64,000 nucleotides of DNA from Xiphophorus maculatus (GCF_002775205.1 NC_036460.1:3788056-3852055); one strand, 5' to 3'; shown: positions 35,651 through 48,207, numbered from the stretch's first letter. Notes: a model not told the origin generated them from the sequence alone. Program-made: numbers and translations.

Positions 35651-36690
35651 TGTTGTTGGTTTTTTTTATTGCAATCTTCTTGGTGAGCAATTACTGTAAG
35701 GGGAACAAAGCCAACGTTTTAGAGGAAGAAACATTTAAGTTTCCATTAAAACAGATTTTATTCCATCTGAAAATTCAGAAATGCCACAACTCTTACGTTT
35801 AGTCAAAAACCAATTTAGATATCGGGAATGTAATTAGTGAAGCTGATTTTATGTTAAAACGGCTTGCCATAAAGGATGCATGTACTGGTGTCCAGGCTAC
35901 GCCACATCGATGCAGTAATTCATGCAAAAGGAAGCATAGAAATGACAGTTTCAGTTTTATTTATATATATAATATTGATATATTTTATCAATAATATATC
36001 AATATATCTCATTGATATACTATATTCTAACTTTCTGAAACAGAATATTTTTTGTGGGGGTTACTATTTAAAAACCATATTAATCAAAATTAAAAGAAAT
36101 AACTCTTGCAGTATTTCACTCTGATATTTTATGTTTTATTTTCTGAAATTAGTGACTTCCACCTGATGTTTTTTTGCTGTGCCTGAATGAATGAAGAGTC
36201 ATAAAAATCTGTGAAGCCCATCATGGAAAACTACACACGGATGCATGACGTCTTCCGGCGGTGTGTGTGTTTTGCAGCTCGTCTTCAGCGATGACGCAGT
36301 GAAAACGTATCTCCGCAATGTGTGTCTGAGGAGGATAAAAACTGATCTATGAGGAGCAAACAGTGCCACAGTCAGGAGGGAAATGAAAAGATTTGTCTCT
36401 GCAGTGTCACCAGCTGCACTTTCATATGGAAAACTCAAGATTGTTTTTTATTTGACCTGTTTTTGATTTAAAATTAACACTTTGTGATCAAATATTTTGG
36501 GAAAGTTAGAGTATAACCTGTTTTAATTATGACTTTTAGGTCACAAGTGTATTGTACTTTCTGACAGATGTTTAGTTTAAAATTATTCGTAATGGCAAAT
36601 TTACATTTAAAATTATTTTCTTTCAGCAATGAAGTTTGTTTTTGATTGGAAATATAACTGGCATCTCCAAAAAATATAACATAATACACT
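35651..36690. other. Intergenic between scaffold and CLBA1-like genes
   Basis: No gene recognised. An AT-only hairpin-forming stretch lies at 35965-36035. A CRE-like tgacgtc at about 36246 stands near a GC-richer patch, without a matching exon. Confidence 0.5.
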
Positions 36691-36691
36691 C

Positions 36692-36713
36692 GGGGGGGGG
36701 GGGGGGGGGGGGG
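36692..36713 (+). repeat. Poly(G) tract of 22
   Basis: Twenty-two consecutive G directly before a family A foldback element. Such runs can form G-quadruplexes, and their length is often uncertain in assemblies. Confidence 0.8.
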
Positions 36714-36719
36714 CTGAGT

Positions 36720-37215
36720 TACATTTGTGAAGTCTTTTTTATTTCTCCCTCAGAAATGTCCACATTTTGTTTCAAACAATCCGAGATTAATATCAAGATT
36801 TCTGAGTAATTTTTTTCCAATTATAACTTTTCAAATTCTTAAATTTCCAAGTTTTTTTTAGATTAATTTCAAAAGTTCAGAGTTGTTCTTTATCTTTTTT
36901 TTTTTTTTTCATTTAAAACTCAGACATTTCTGAGGTTTAAAAAACCCCCTCAAATTTCTGAGTTTGAAAAGTTTGAAGGTTTTTGACTCACCATACTCAG
37001 AAATTTCCTCTTTTTTTTTAAATGCGACTTTTGGAAAGCTTTCAAGTTCTTAATCATATAATGTTAGAAAATTTTATGTTTTTTCCTAGAATTTGTTTTA
37101 GATTAATATCAACTTCTTGTGAATTTATTATTATTATTACAAAAATTCTGAGATTAGTCTCTAGATTTTGGCGGACACGTAGTGACTTCCTCTGTTTTAA
37201 TGTCCCTATAACACG
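36720..37215. mobile_element. Family A foldback element upstream of the CLBA1-like promoter
   Basis: The left side has tatttctccctcagaaatgt, and the right end acttcctctgttttaatgtc then cctataacacgctg is the inverse of the family start. It ends about 50 bases before the GC-rich promoter. Confidence 0.55.
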
Positions 37216-37259
37216 CTGTTGTATAGTCCAGCTGCGATCGCCCATTTGAAGTAAAATAT

Positions 37260-37710
37260 TAAAAGCCTCCACTTCCGCGTGGCATTAACAACCCGCCATA
37301 CACTTCCGCTGGCCTCACCTCTCCCTGCCTCTGCGTGGCTCGCATCTCTCCTCCCATCGGTGAGTGGGCTGCAGGTCCAACGCGCTCTCCGTCATCCGGC
37401 TGGCTGAGCGCACCGGAGGTGACTGGCGGACTGACTGCGGAAAGATGCGTCGATGCGCCCCGCAGAGTCGCGGCGGATGAGGCGCGGCGCAGCGGCCGCA
37501 GGAGCCGGAGTAACGGGTCCTGGGTGTGTGGTTACCCCGCTCTCTGACGGATCGGACCGGACGCTGATTTGACTGATTCTGTGGCGCAGGCCGACTGGAA
37601 ATGATGCGATCCCAGTTCAGGATGTTCCACCAGCTTCCTCTGTAAACAATGAAGATGTGGAAGGACCTTGAATAAATGCTAATGAACTAAAATCCCGAAC
37701 ATCTGATCAG
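37260..37710 (+). promoter_or_regulatory. GC-rich promoter and non-coding first exon of the CLBA1-like gene
   Basis: An abrupt GC- and CpG-rich island (gccgcaggagccggagtaac, ggatcggaccggacgctg) in an AT-rich region. It ends in ATCTGATCAG/gtaagaaac, an excellent donor at 37710. No long frame is open through to the donor, so this looks like a 5' UTR exon. The next exon on this strand is the large coding exon beginning near 40381-40412. The promoter is of the housekeeping type, with no clear TATA box. Confidence 0.6.
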
Positions 37711-38334
37711 GTAAGAAACTAAAATCCGCTTTGGGGGAACCTTCCGTTCTGGTGGGGAAGCTACTGGTTTTACTGGTGGCTCATCTTAACACACTTGCTG
37801 CTGGTCTGATACGTGGCCAACACCTGCCTTTGTCCCCGATGGTGCATGTTATAAAATCTGGATTTTACGCGTCTGCTGATGTCACGTCTGATCTAAGTGG
37901 CACCAGGATGCGCAAAGTGTCAATTAAAACCAAATTAAAGCTTCATTGTTACGACCCGGAACAGAACCACCGTGAAGTTTTCCACATTTTGTGGAACCCT
38001 GATTAAAATTCATGGTATTTTAATTCGGATATTACATAATAAAGTAATTGTGAAGTAGCTAAAGATTTCATTATATTCGTAGAAATATAAATATAAAATT
38101 CTTGCAGGAATTTTTAATTAAGAACGTTGTGGTTCTAAAACAATATTCCAAGATTTGGAATGGCTGAACTTTGTCCAGATAGGACCAAAATGTAACTTTT
38201 TCTCCTTCATGCAAAACGCTGTGAGTGGCCGAGAAATGGTGACCTGAACAGATATAGTGAAACATGGTGGTGGCAGCATCATGCTATGGGAATGTGTTTA
38301 ACATGGACAGGGAAGTTAGTCAGAGATGGGTGGT

Positions 38335-38400
38335 GTTAAACTTGTCGTAGTCGTCTTGCAATCGGAAGGTTGCGAGTTCCAGTGACTCTCTAATAGAAAA
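38335..38400 (+). mobile_element. Possible tRNA-derived SINE fragment
   Basis: cgtcttgcaatcggaaggtt and gcgagttcc look like a pol III B box with flanking sequence typical of fish SINE heads. No A box or tail could be assigned, so it is a weak call. Confidence 0.3.
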
Positions 38401-39924
38401 GCTAATTTTTGGTTTAGTGCTTTTTGCTAACTTTGAAAACATGTAGCACACTTAGCTTCCTTAAAATAAGTGTGTTGCCTCAAATCCACAACTACAGGCT
38501 TAAAAATGTTCTTTCAAACACACATTGAAACCCAGAAGTCAGTACACTTACCCACTACTGATAAGTTTACCCACTTTCCAGTAGTGGGTATGCTAATAAG
38601 CTAATACAAGAGTTAATTTTTCCTCTTAAATTTATGCTAACTTTTAAAAGGTTTAGCACACTTAGCTTCTTCTAAAATTTTCCACATCAATTCTTAAGTT
38701 TTGTAAACTTTCCGTTGGAAGAAGTTTGACATTTGTGTTGGAGTTTTGGTTTTCGGCTGCTAATAAATCTTCAATTAGCTAGCGGCTTATAATCATGCTT
38801 TTATTTTGAAGTGGGTGAGGAATGTTTAATTAGCAGTTCCATTTCCTCTTCTCAGGTTCTCTTTCTATTTTTTTCCTAACATTTTTACACACAAGAAACA
38901 TATAGGACCAAAATAAAATACAATATAAAATATAATATAAACAAATACATTATTCAGACATTATAGAACGTAAACATAATTTAATATTTGAAATGATGTT
39001 AGCACCATAGCATTAGCTTTGTTGTGGCAAATGATAATATTGTTGCAATATTAATAGTGAACACATTCTCAAAGATCAATCAACTTTAATTGCTAATGAA
39101 TTTTTAACACTGTGACTGAAAGACATTTTAAATACTCAAAATAAATAAAACAACAAATAAATGAAGTATGAAGTTTCTAAACAAAATTACCCTTCCAAAA
39201 AAAGGTTAATTGAGACCAAAACACCAGACTGAAGAATTTTATCATCCAGTTTTTGGTAGAAAAACAAACGGAAATTATCCAGTTTTGTTAATTTATTATA
39301 ATATGTCAGCTTTTGGCAAAAATGAAAGTGAAACCAAATTACATTTTGTTACATTGGTTTGCCGGATATGGTTTGCCGCTGGGCCTGGGAGACATTCTGT
39401 AAATTCTAGTAAACCAGTCTGTAAATAAGACTCAATTTAATCTCGAAATGTCCTTCTTGTTCTTGATATACATTTATTTCTCCTTTGAGAGGCTTAACTG
39501 TCTTCGCTTTGTCCCGTTCCTCTGCAGCCTCGTTGCTTTCACTGCCCGATCGGCCCTGAGAGACGCGAGTCCAGCTGACAGAGAGGTCAGAAAACAGCGT
39601 CACGGCGCATCGGCGTGGAAGAAAACAAAATCCTCATTACCTCCACTCTCATCAGCGGAGACAGCAGGACACGTAACCTGCTTGTTCCTCTGCGTTTACT
39701 CAGCGACTGGAGCTTTTCCACCATCAGAGGGAACTGCCAAGATGCAAGATTAAAAAGATCAGCCCATTGTTTTGGTTTTATTGTTGTCGGAGTTTCCAAA
39801 AGGGATGTTTCGTCACGCACAGGGTGTTTTGTCTGAATTATTGGAGCTGCCGTGTTTTGAATTGAGATTAGATTACTGAGTCTGGCAGCGTTTCTTCTCA
39901 CAAATGAGAATTCAGCTCAACCTG

Positions 39925-40160
39925 AAAATCACAGCACTGAGTCAAACAAGCCAAATTAGTTGAAAAACTTGTTCCCCTCCTCGCCTGTGGGGGCGCTGCA
40001 CCAAGAACGACTGAAAGAAACGACACAAAAACCTTTGAAGAGGAGCGTCCTTCACAAAGTGTAAACAAAAACGGAGAAGTTTCACATTTTAGCAGTTGTA
40101 GGATTTCTCTTTTGTCTTTAGGAAAATACCACAAGCCATTTTACCCGCTAGTGATACATT
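39925..40160. mobile_element. Family J dispersed repeat, copy 1
   Basis: Matches 60575-60830: gagtcaaacaagccaaatta, ggggcgctgcaccaagaacg, gaaacgacacaaaaacc, ttttagcagttgtaggattt and ccacaagccattttacccgc. Type unknown. Confidence 0.6.
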
Positions 40161-40412
40161 CTTGTTTGTTTTGGTTGAAACAAACAAGATTACCCAGAAT
40201 GCCCTGCACTGTTTTCCACTTCCTGCTTTTGGAGCGGCCTTCCGTCCGCTTGGTGTTCATATATGCATTCAAACACGTCCAACCAAACCGAGGAGGTTTT
40301 TAGGTTCGCCTTTTTTGGTCCGCATCAGACAACCGAACCGAACTTTGTAAGCAAAAGAACTGATTAAAACGAACTAAACAGGCTGGTGTGAGGAAACAAC
40401 CATAAAACTTAG

Positions 40413-43400
40413 ATGAGGCCAACAACAGGCGCCATGCTTCAGCAGAACAACAACAACAACTACCCCTGCCTGGGCATGTCGGACTGCCCCCGGGAGATGC
40501 TCCAGAGGTGCTCCAGAACCTCGCTGCCCTTCCCCAGCCGAGTCGAGCTGGGCCTGGGAGACCTGCCGCTGATCCGCGGCCTCCGAGCCTGGGCGCTGTG
40601 CTCCAGGAACCGCCGCAAAGCCGGAGGTCTGCTCGGTGGAGGTAAACCGCCGACTGCCCCGCCGCTGGGAGGTAAAGGGACGTCGACGTCCTGCCCGAGG
40701 CCTGCCGACGTGTACCTGAGCGGATATGGTTTGCCGCTGGGCGTCGACGCCCGGCAGGCCGGGATCGGCGCGCTGGTAACGGTCGCCACGTTGAAGACGT
40801 CGGAAGGTGGCGGGAAGACGCAAACGCAATGCCTGTTCCTCCGGACGGAGAAGGGGAGCTGTTTATACTCAACCGCCAAGCCCGGTTCCGGTTCGACTTC
40901 CAGCACGGTCGGACAGTGGTTGAGAGGAAAGCGAGAAGGATTAGGAGGAGGAAGTGCGGAGCCGCCGCCGACAGAGGCCGCAGCGAACCGGGTCAGGGTG
41001 CGGTCCGGCCGGAGGTGGAGGAAGTCCGGCATCGGCCAGGAAAGGAGCTGCAAAACGGCTGAAGGAAAGCAGTCGGAGCGATTCGATGTTCCACCCGAAA
41101 CTCGCACTCGAAAAAACAGCCGGGATGATCGAGAGGAAGCCGAAAGTCCGACAAGAAGAATGGCGACTGAGCTGGACCTGGACGGGAAGGAAGCAGAGGA
41201 GTTGGACTCCAAAAACGACTCGGCTGTTGATGGAGAGAAAGGATCCGAGAGACTTCAGGAGAGGCAAAATTCCCCCATTTCTGCCTGTAAATCCAAACAA
41301 AACGAAGCAGAACCGGAGTCCTCCTTTCCTTTAGGGGGCGCTGGACCAAATGCAGAAGAAGAAATACAGTTAAATGGTGTGGAGTCCTCCAATCCTGTTG
41401 GGGGCGCTGGACAATACGCAGAAGAGATACAGTGGACTTCTGTCAAGTCCTACATTCCCGTAAGGAGCGCTGAACAAAACCCAGAAGAAGAAACTGAGCG
41501 GGAAGTACAGTTGAATTCTGTAGAGTCCTCCATTCCTGTAGGGGGTGCTGATCAGGACGTAATCCAGGTCTGTATAAACCTGGATCACCAAAACCAACGT
41601 AAAGTTGAACATGAAGAGGAAACAAATATTGGCAGCGACGAGGAAACCAGAGAACCTCATATTTTCCAAAAACGCGAAGAAAACAACAATTTTCAGGAGG
41701 AGGAAGAGGTTTTCTGTTCGCCCGTCAGACAGAAAAATCTCTCAATTTCTGAGAAATCAGAGAAAGTCAAGGATGAGTGCACCTGCAGGAAGCTGGAGGA
41801 TGAAGAGGAAAACACATCAACCTTGGTTTTTAATGCCTCCTCTAATCCTGCCCCTTCTCTGGCTTCCATGGCGACCAGTGGGGAGGAAGAGGAGGAGGAG
41901 AAAGACGGCCAAAAACAGAGAAGGAGTCCAAGTGGAGAGCTGGAGGAGAAGGCAGAGGAGGTGAGGGTCTCCCCCACTGAGGAGGAAGAGGAGGATGAGT
42001 TTGGGGTCTTCATGCAGGCGGAGGGAGACGTGGCCTGGAGCGACGGGGTCAACATGTCCGCCTCGGAAACTTCTGGGAGCAGAGCGAGAATTGGTGAGTC
42101 CCTAACTTTATTATTTTATCATTCTCACTCTTTTTCTCCTGTGTTTTTTTTTTTATCCTCATTTCTTTTTAAATCCAAAAACAAAGAGTCGAAGTTGTCA
42201 AGCCCACCTCCTGACCAAAACTCCAGCAACACTTGTGCAGAGTATTAGGAGCCATTTGAACCTTTTCTGATCCCTCAGGAATGCAGCGCACTGCAAAAAC
42301 ACAAAATCTTTTAGCCTAGTTTCTGGCTGCAACTATAAACTTTTTTTAATTTCCAATACCGACATTTTAGCATACGGGGCATTTTAAGTAAGCAGCTGAA
42401 TTTACTTAACATGTTTTTTTTTTTTTTTATGCAAACATAAATGTACAGAATTACAAACTTATCTCATATCTTTGCTGCTCCAGCACACGTAAATACATCG
42501 TTGGCTTCACAAACTTGGTCAAACATGTAAAAATGTAAATAACTTTAATTTGCTCTGTCAGTGCAGTTGGGAGTAAAACAGCCAATGCAACATAAATAAC
42601 AAAGAAACAAAAACAATAGGTTGACTACGTTGGTCAAACATGTAAAAAATAAACAAACAGTTGCTGAATTCAACTAATTCATTTAGTTGAATTCAGCATT
42701 CAACTAAATGCTGAATTTAGTTTTTTAATTCAGCATTTTATGAACAAAAACGGAAAGAAAAAGTAGCCCTTCGTGTTTTTGAAAGACGGTCGTTTCTCTT
42801 GATACAAAAGAAAACGTAAGTTTTTAAGACAGTTACGGCTTTTCAATTAATCGTGATTCGATCGATAACTTTTTTCTCTGGTTTGTAGCCTAACAAGATC
42901 ATAATTTAAAAATATTCTAAATATTATTCTATACATATAGGTAATGTCTTTCTTTAGAAAGCACTTGCAGAGTGGATAAATTATTTTAGTCTGTCCTGAC
43001 CTGGATTTTTGGCCGACTACTCCCTCTCACTACATGCTATTAATCTTTCAGAGTTGGGCTGGTAGGAGAAAAAGTGACTCTAAGCTCCTGTTAGCCTCAG
43101 GTTATTGGGCAGTGAGAGAGGGAGAAACATTCACACAGAGCAAGTGTCGGGTGGATTCTTCATGCCTCGTCTGAGCCAGGGGGGAAAGTCAGAGGAAAAA
43201 CTCAGCCAAATGTGGCTGTGAGGGGAAAAGGAACAGGCAGCATGAAACACAATGAGAAAACGATTCAACTGAGTCATTCAGAACCAATTTCAGCTGTTAA
43301 ACTTGTGAATTAAGTGTATAAATTGCCTGTTTGTGTCATCAAACAGCAGGTGGAGACGACACCTGGACGGCCTTCCCTCAGGAGCCCACAGGTGAGAGTG

Positions 43401-46400
43401 GAGATGGCGTGGAGCGATGGTGGCCGGCCAACGCCGTGGAGGCGAGGAGAAATGGACCGCCAACCAATCACAGCCTGGTACGACTCTGGCTTCAAAACTT
43501 TGGCTAGACCAGTAGTCGATGGGCCAGACCATTTTTTGGTTGACTCTTTGCTTTCAATTACATCAAGGTTTGAGCCTCTTTTACCAGCACTGATTCAAGT
43601 TAGACAGACAGTCTAGGTATATGTTATTCATTTTCTGAATCTTTTGAGTTTGTTGAGTATTTCAGTTGTTAACTGATATGACCCTGGATATCACTGGGCT
43701 AAAATAAATCTACCTAGTTTAGAAATGGGAAATGTGCATTATTTTTTAATTTAACAAACTCTAGTGACCTCTGTTTTCGTCAGAGAGACTGAAAGGTTGG
43801 CTCAAATGAAGCCAAGAGGGTTCCATTTAAAAAGATATCAAACACTACATTATAAACCTTTAACTAATGCCATCAAAAACACCAGTAGTCATGATTTATA
43901 ATAATTAATTGTGATTAATCGATTATTGAAGTAATTGTCAACTGATTTACTAGTCAATTAGTTGTTAACTAGACTGTACAGGCCCCAAAAGACCATTAAT
44001 CCTGATTAATCGTGATTAGTCAATAGTTGAAATAATCAATTTAGTAATTGATTAATCATTAACTAGAGTATACATTCAAAACGTTTAATTGTGATTGTAT
44101 TGATTAATTGTGTAATCGTGATTAATCAATTATTGTGATACTCATTAATTAAGTTAGCAGTTTAGTAGAATATACACTCAAAAATACCATTCATTGGGAT
44201 TAATTGATTATTGAAATCATCATACACTAATTTAGTAATTCATTAATCACCTGATCAATTAAAATGAGCTTGATCATTTTCATTCTGATTGATATTTGTT
44301 GAAGGGCAATTTTATCTAAAGGGGCTTTATAATCTATTTATTTATGGTTTTTGTTTTGTGTGGTTTTTATTTCCATTTTCTTTGGTCGTCATTTTTTAAT
44401 CTTTAGATATCTCACAGTTCGGGTGTTCAGTGTTTTTTACTAAATGAAAGTTTATTGGTCTGAGAGGGCGAACCCATCAATAAATTAGTCAATAATTGTC
44501 TCAAAGAATCAGCAATATTATTGTTTATCCCAATAATAAAAAAGTTGGTGTGATCTCAGTTCTGAGCTAGTTTAACGTTTTATCCCTCCCGTTACCACGG
44601 CAGCGCCGCCCAGCGACGGTGATTTTAGGTTAGAAACGAGTCTGGATGTTGTGCAGCAACATTTGGAGCAGTCATAAAAGATGGAAGACGAAGCTGCGGG
44701 GGAAAGTCTCTGTGGACATTAAACACACGGAAAAAGATGCAGATGAAAAATGAGCCTTGTCCACAGAGGAGGGCGAGCCAGCTTCAAATTAAATGCTTCA
44801 AACCGCCAGGAAGAGTCTCTCTTTTTATTACATATGAAATGTTTGCATTACTTTCTACTTTACATGTCGCTTACACTGCAAAAACACAAAATATTACAAA
44901 GTATTTTTGGTTTGGTTTCTTGTGCAAATGTCTTCTTGAATTTAGGCAAAACTAACTTACAAGTAACTTTGCACCCAGATATTGGAGCGTATTGAAAGTC
45001 AATAATGCTTTAATATGAAAAGACTTACGGGAAAAATGTATTTTTATGGGTGAAATAATCTTCCAGGGGAAGTAGAACCTTTTCATCACTTTTAAGGAAT
45101 TATTTACTTAAAACAAGATCCTTTATCTTGCTGAAACGTTGCCTATAAGTTAGTTTTGTCTATTTCAAGTCTAAGATATTTGCACTGGAAACTAGACAGA
45201 AAATGCCAAAGTTATTTGTAGCATGAAACACCAAATGTTTCGAAGTATTCATTTTAATAACAAATTAGTTTTAAAGAAAAGCTAAAATCTCAGAATTAAA
45301 CACTTTATAGAAACCTTTTTAGGAACAAAATCTACAAGTAAAATGTCTTTGGGTAGAAAAAGTCATTCTTTAACCACATGTTTTAAACACAAACTATAAT
45401 TAAGTATTTATATCTAGAGCAAATATCCTAGTAAGCTTTAAATAAGACAAAACTAACTTACAATAACTTTCCAGCAAGACGTAGGAGTTTGTTTTAAGTA
45501 AATAATTCCTTAATATTAATGAAAAAGTTCTACTTCCACTGACAGAATATTTCACTTATTACTAAACATTCTTCCCAACTTGTAAGGGAAATAATCTGCC
45601 AGTTGAATTGGAACTAGGTTGCTAGGTAACGGGCATGGCTTGGCTGGGGTTGCTAGGTAACGGCGAAGAGGAACATTCTAGTAGAACTAGAACTTTTTCA
45701 TTAATATTATTAAGGAATTATTGACGTAGAACAAGTTTCTATATCTTGCTAAAAAATGTTACTTATAAACTAATTTTGTCTTATTTCAAGTGTACTAAGA
45801 TGTTTGCTTAAAACTAGAACAAGAATAGTTGGATTTTGTGTGTTTGCAGTACAGGTTCGGTTCTTTCTCTCTGGATTGTTTTTCATATTTTGTCTCTAAC
45901 CTCTGAGGTTTTTTTGTTTCTCCTGCAGGTGGCAGTCTTTGCTGAAGCCTTCCCCTCGCTGCCCAGTGTTTCCCCTGGTGACCCCTGTGACCTGGAAGCC
46001 GTTCCCACGCTGACGCAGCTCCTCCGCGGCCGAGCCAGACGGGATCAAGGGTGGGCCATTCATCCCACCTGGGATGTGATGCTAAACTTACAGCTGAGCT
46101 GATTCAGAGTTTCCAGCAGACAAAAAGCAGTGAATCAAAGCAGCTTTGATGAAAGTAGGAATGCACCGATATGAAGACTTAGACCGGTATCATCTCTTAA
46201 TGTCAAAATAAATGAGACATTTAAGGGCAGATAGATTTTGAATGGAAGTTAGCGCCTTGGTATTAGCTTCTGCTAAACACCTTGCTAATGTAGCACTTTG
46301 GCATTAGCAGAACTAATGTTTGTTATTGGTCATTTAAGGTTAGCCCAGCTACCTTTTTAGCTAGCCATGCTAAAAACTGCACATAACTAACTGCCCCCCA

Positions 46401-47947
46401 CGCCCTCCATTAACATAAACAGCAACAACATTGACATAAAAATTGCCTGTTAATAATCGGTCTAGTTTTACTTATCAGGTTGATGCACTAAAAGAACCAT
46501 CCAGTACCGATGCTAAGGCTAATATATTAGCAGTCCTTGTCAAAAGTAAAGAAAAATGTTAATTTTGTATTTCTGTGGAAAAAAAAGATGAATACAATAT
46601 TAATTTCCTTTTCATACATTTCTAATAAACGAGTTATTCTCATGAATATAAACTGAAACCTTTATATAAAAAAATAAATTAAGGTGGAAGTTTGATTGCT
46701 GTTTAAATATGTCTCTTTTCTACACCGTAATGCTAATAAACTAAAATGTTGTTTTTTTTGTCCATATTAAACATATATTTAGATCCATGTAATTATTTGA
46801 ATTAGTTTTTTTTTTTTTTTTTTTTACAAATATATGCTTTCTTTTATATAGTTACATTATAAACAGTTTATATTTTATGATTTCAACAATCAATTTTTGT
46901 GTAATGGAGCATTCCCACTTAAAATTCTTCAATTTAATTAAAAAAAAAAAAGGTCGTTTAAATGTAGTTTGATGAAAACATTCAGACCAGTCAATGTGCT
47001 ATGCTTCCTGGTCCCAACAGGGGGCAGCATTTATACGAGAAAATAAGATTTACATGGAAATCAGTTGAGCTGTTATTTGGAAAAGGAAGCAGAATGTCGC
47101 CCCCAAGTGGTGAACCGTATGAACTGCTTTATGACATTATTTGATTTCTGTCATAATTATGATTGGAGTGTTTATAACATTAGTTTTTAAGGTGGAATAA
47201 TCAATTAAATTATTAATTTGAATTTTATTTGCATGTTATCATCTCTTTAAAGCATATTTTAGATTATTTTACGGGTAAACATTGTAATTCTGTCCGTTTC
47301 CTCTGCATGTTGTCGTCGTTTTTTTCTCTTAAGGCTTTTGGACTCTTTCCATGATCTGAACAAAATGATCGACCAGAGCCACAAGAAATCCAGCAGCGCG
47401 TCTCAGAACCTGGTCGTCCAAACCCTGCAGCTGCAGCCGCCGCTTCCTGTGAGTAAAGTGATCGCTGCGTCATTAGTTTAATAAATGTAATTAGTTTTTA
47501 CCCACCTCTGCTTATTCATGATTAAATCTAATGAGAAATTACTTTTTACTGAACTATACAGGTAAATAAATGTTAAACTATGAAATAAAGGTTTCCATGT
47601 AATTATTTAATATAATTATTATTACTAGAGATCAGCAGAGTTTCCAAAAATTACACTCATTAAAGAGTAGCAAGAAAATAGTCGAGTAAAAAACTATTTG
47701 GTAAAAAGTCTACTCAAGTACTGAGTAACTGATTATTAGTAGCAGCAGTAATAATGTAATCTAACCAGTGAAATGTCTGTAAATAAGTTGATGCGTTTCC
47801 TTCTTTTGGTCGACGTCTTCCCAGGAAAGCAGATCTACTTCCTGGTCGACGAACCGCCGCCTGTCCCCCGGCCTCTCCTCGGCCAATCAGCACGCAGCCG
47901 CCAAGCGCCGTCTGTCCTACGACTACAACAGAAACGTCGTGGCGTGA
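40413..47947 (+). CDS. clba1: CLBA1/aftiphilin-family clathrin-binding protein
   Basis: Coding exons 40413-42093, 43350-43477, 45929-46050, 47334-47448 and 47825-47947 join in phase to give 722 residues. Exon 1 encodes a long N-terminal region (about 560 residues) that is Arg- and then Glu-rich, with four imperfect copies of a VESSxPVGGAGQxAEE motif and ending in EEEEDEFGVF. Exons 2-4 carry a WxxF motif (DDTWTAF, residues 566-569), NGPPTNHSL-VAVFAEAFPSLP and EAVPTLTQLL. This is the arrangement of the clathrin-binding-box region of aftiphilin and CLBA1, which act with AP-1 and clathrin in trans-Golgi/endosome trafficking. The tail is KRRLSYDYNRNVVA. Human CLBA1 is much shorter, roughly 300 residues from memory; the extra length is in exon 1. 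The start is uncertain: ATG 40413 follows a possible acceptor (ttag), and ATG 40434 (ggcgccATG) has the better context. The family is fairly sure; CLBA1 rather than aftiphilin rests on the small C-terminal part and gene context. Confidence 0.7.
41319..41560 (+). repeat. In-frame minisatellite within the CLBA1-like coding exon
   Basis: Three and a half imperfect units of 66, 63 and 78 nt, each starting with a Ser-Ser/Tyr-x-Pro codon run and containing a GGGGGCGCTG-like core and a Glu-rich end (ESSFPLGGAGPNAEEE, ESSNPVGGAGQYAEE, KSYIPVRSAEQNPEEE, ESSIPVGGADQ). All lengths are multiples of three, so copy-number change keeps the frame. Confidence 0.7.
42094..43349 (+). other. Intron 2 of the CLBA1-like gene
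   Basis: Starts gtgagtcc. It contains a family B end at 42287-42345 (cactgcaaaaacacaaaatc) and an inverted-repeat hairpin at 42662-42698; otherwise nothing recognised. Confidence 0.65.
42662..42698. repeat. Perfect 16-bp hairpin
   Basis: TGCTGAATTCAACTAA, a five-base loop, then its exact reverse complement. A further imperfect copy of the arm follows to about 42735. Confidence 0.7.
43880..44250. mobile_element. ATTAATCG-rich transposon-like repeat
   Basis: Many partial copies of gattaatcgattattgaa and its inverse, related to the fragment at 1560-1655. Confidence 0.5.
44874..45240. mobile_element. Family B foldback element
   Basis: Left end cactgcaaaaacacaaaata with aaaactaacttacaagtaac; right arm cctataagttagttttgtct and gaaactagacagaaaatgcc. 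The centre is shortened. Confidence 0.6.
45400..45851. mobile_element. Family B foldback element
   Basis: Left arm aagacaaaactaacttacaa; centre gttgctaggtaacgggcatg; right arm aactaattttgtcttatttc; end gattttgtgtgtttgcagta. The extreme left end is missing. Confidence 0.6.
46051..47333 (+). other. Intron 4 of the CLBA1-like gene
   Basis: AT-rich, with poly(T) and poly(A) tracts near 46810 and 46940 and nothing else recognised. Confidence 0.65.
47640..47745. mobile_element. Family C repeat fragment
   Basis: Contains gtaaaaagtctactcaagta and ctgagtaactgattatt, as in the longer copies; it sits in the last intron of the CLBA1-like gene. Confidence 0.5.
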
Positions 47948-48207
47948 CGCTGCGGCGCGCGTTTAAGGATCATGTTTCCCTTGTTTGCACTCCGGTTAAT
48001 TTACACACAGAGGACTGAGAGACGCTCTCCGGAAAACGGAGCGGCCGCTGCTCCAGAAACGACGTAGACGGGCGGAGCGTCTATGTTTCGCTCCATCCGC
48101 CATCTTGTTCCTCATCCTGAGGTGACCTGTTGACCCCAGCAGACCCACGGCGCTCGCCACCATGTTGAGAAAACAGACGAGCAGAAATATTAACAAAATT
48201 ACATCCC

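Larger units (their letters stand above)
37711..40412 (+). other. Intron 1 of the CLBA1-like gene
   Basis: From the donor at 37711 to the coding exon. A tRNA-derived SINE-like box (ggttgcgagttccag) lies at about 38366 and a dispersed repeat at 39925-40160. No coding exon recognised. The acceptor is either at 40381 (aaacag) or 40412 (acttag); both have weak pyrimidine tracts. Confidence 0.5.
43478..45928 (+). other. Intron 3 of the CLBA1-like gene
   Basis: Filled largely by repeats: an ATTAATCG-rich element (43880-44250) and two family B foldbacks (44874-45240 and 45400-45851). The last ends about 75 bases before the acceptor tctcctgcag. Confidence 0.65.

Noticed and set aside
40300..42055. 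Overlapping long frames on both strands around the CLBA1-like large exon
   Set aside because: GC-rich, repeat-bearing DNA opens several frames; only the + frame from 40413 continues in phase through four further spliced exons.
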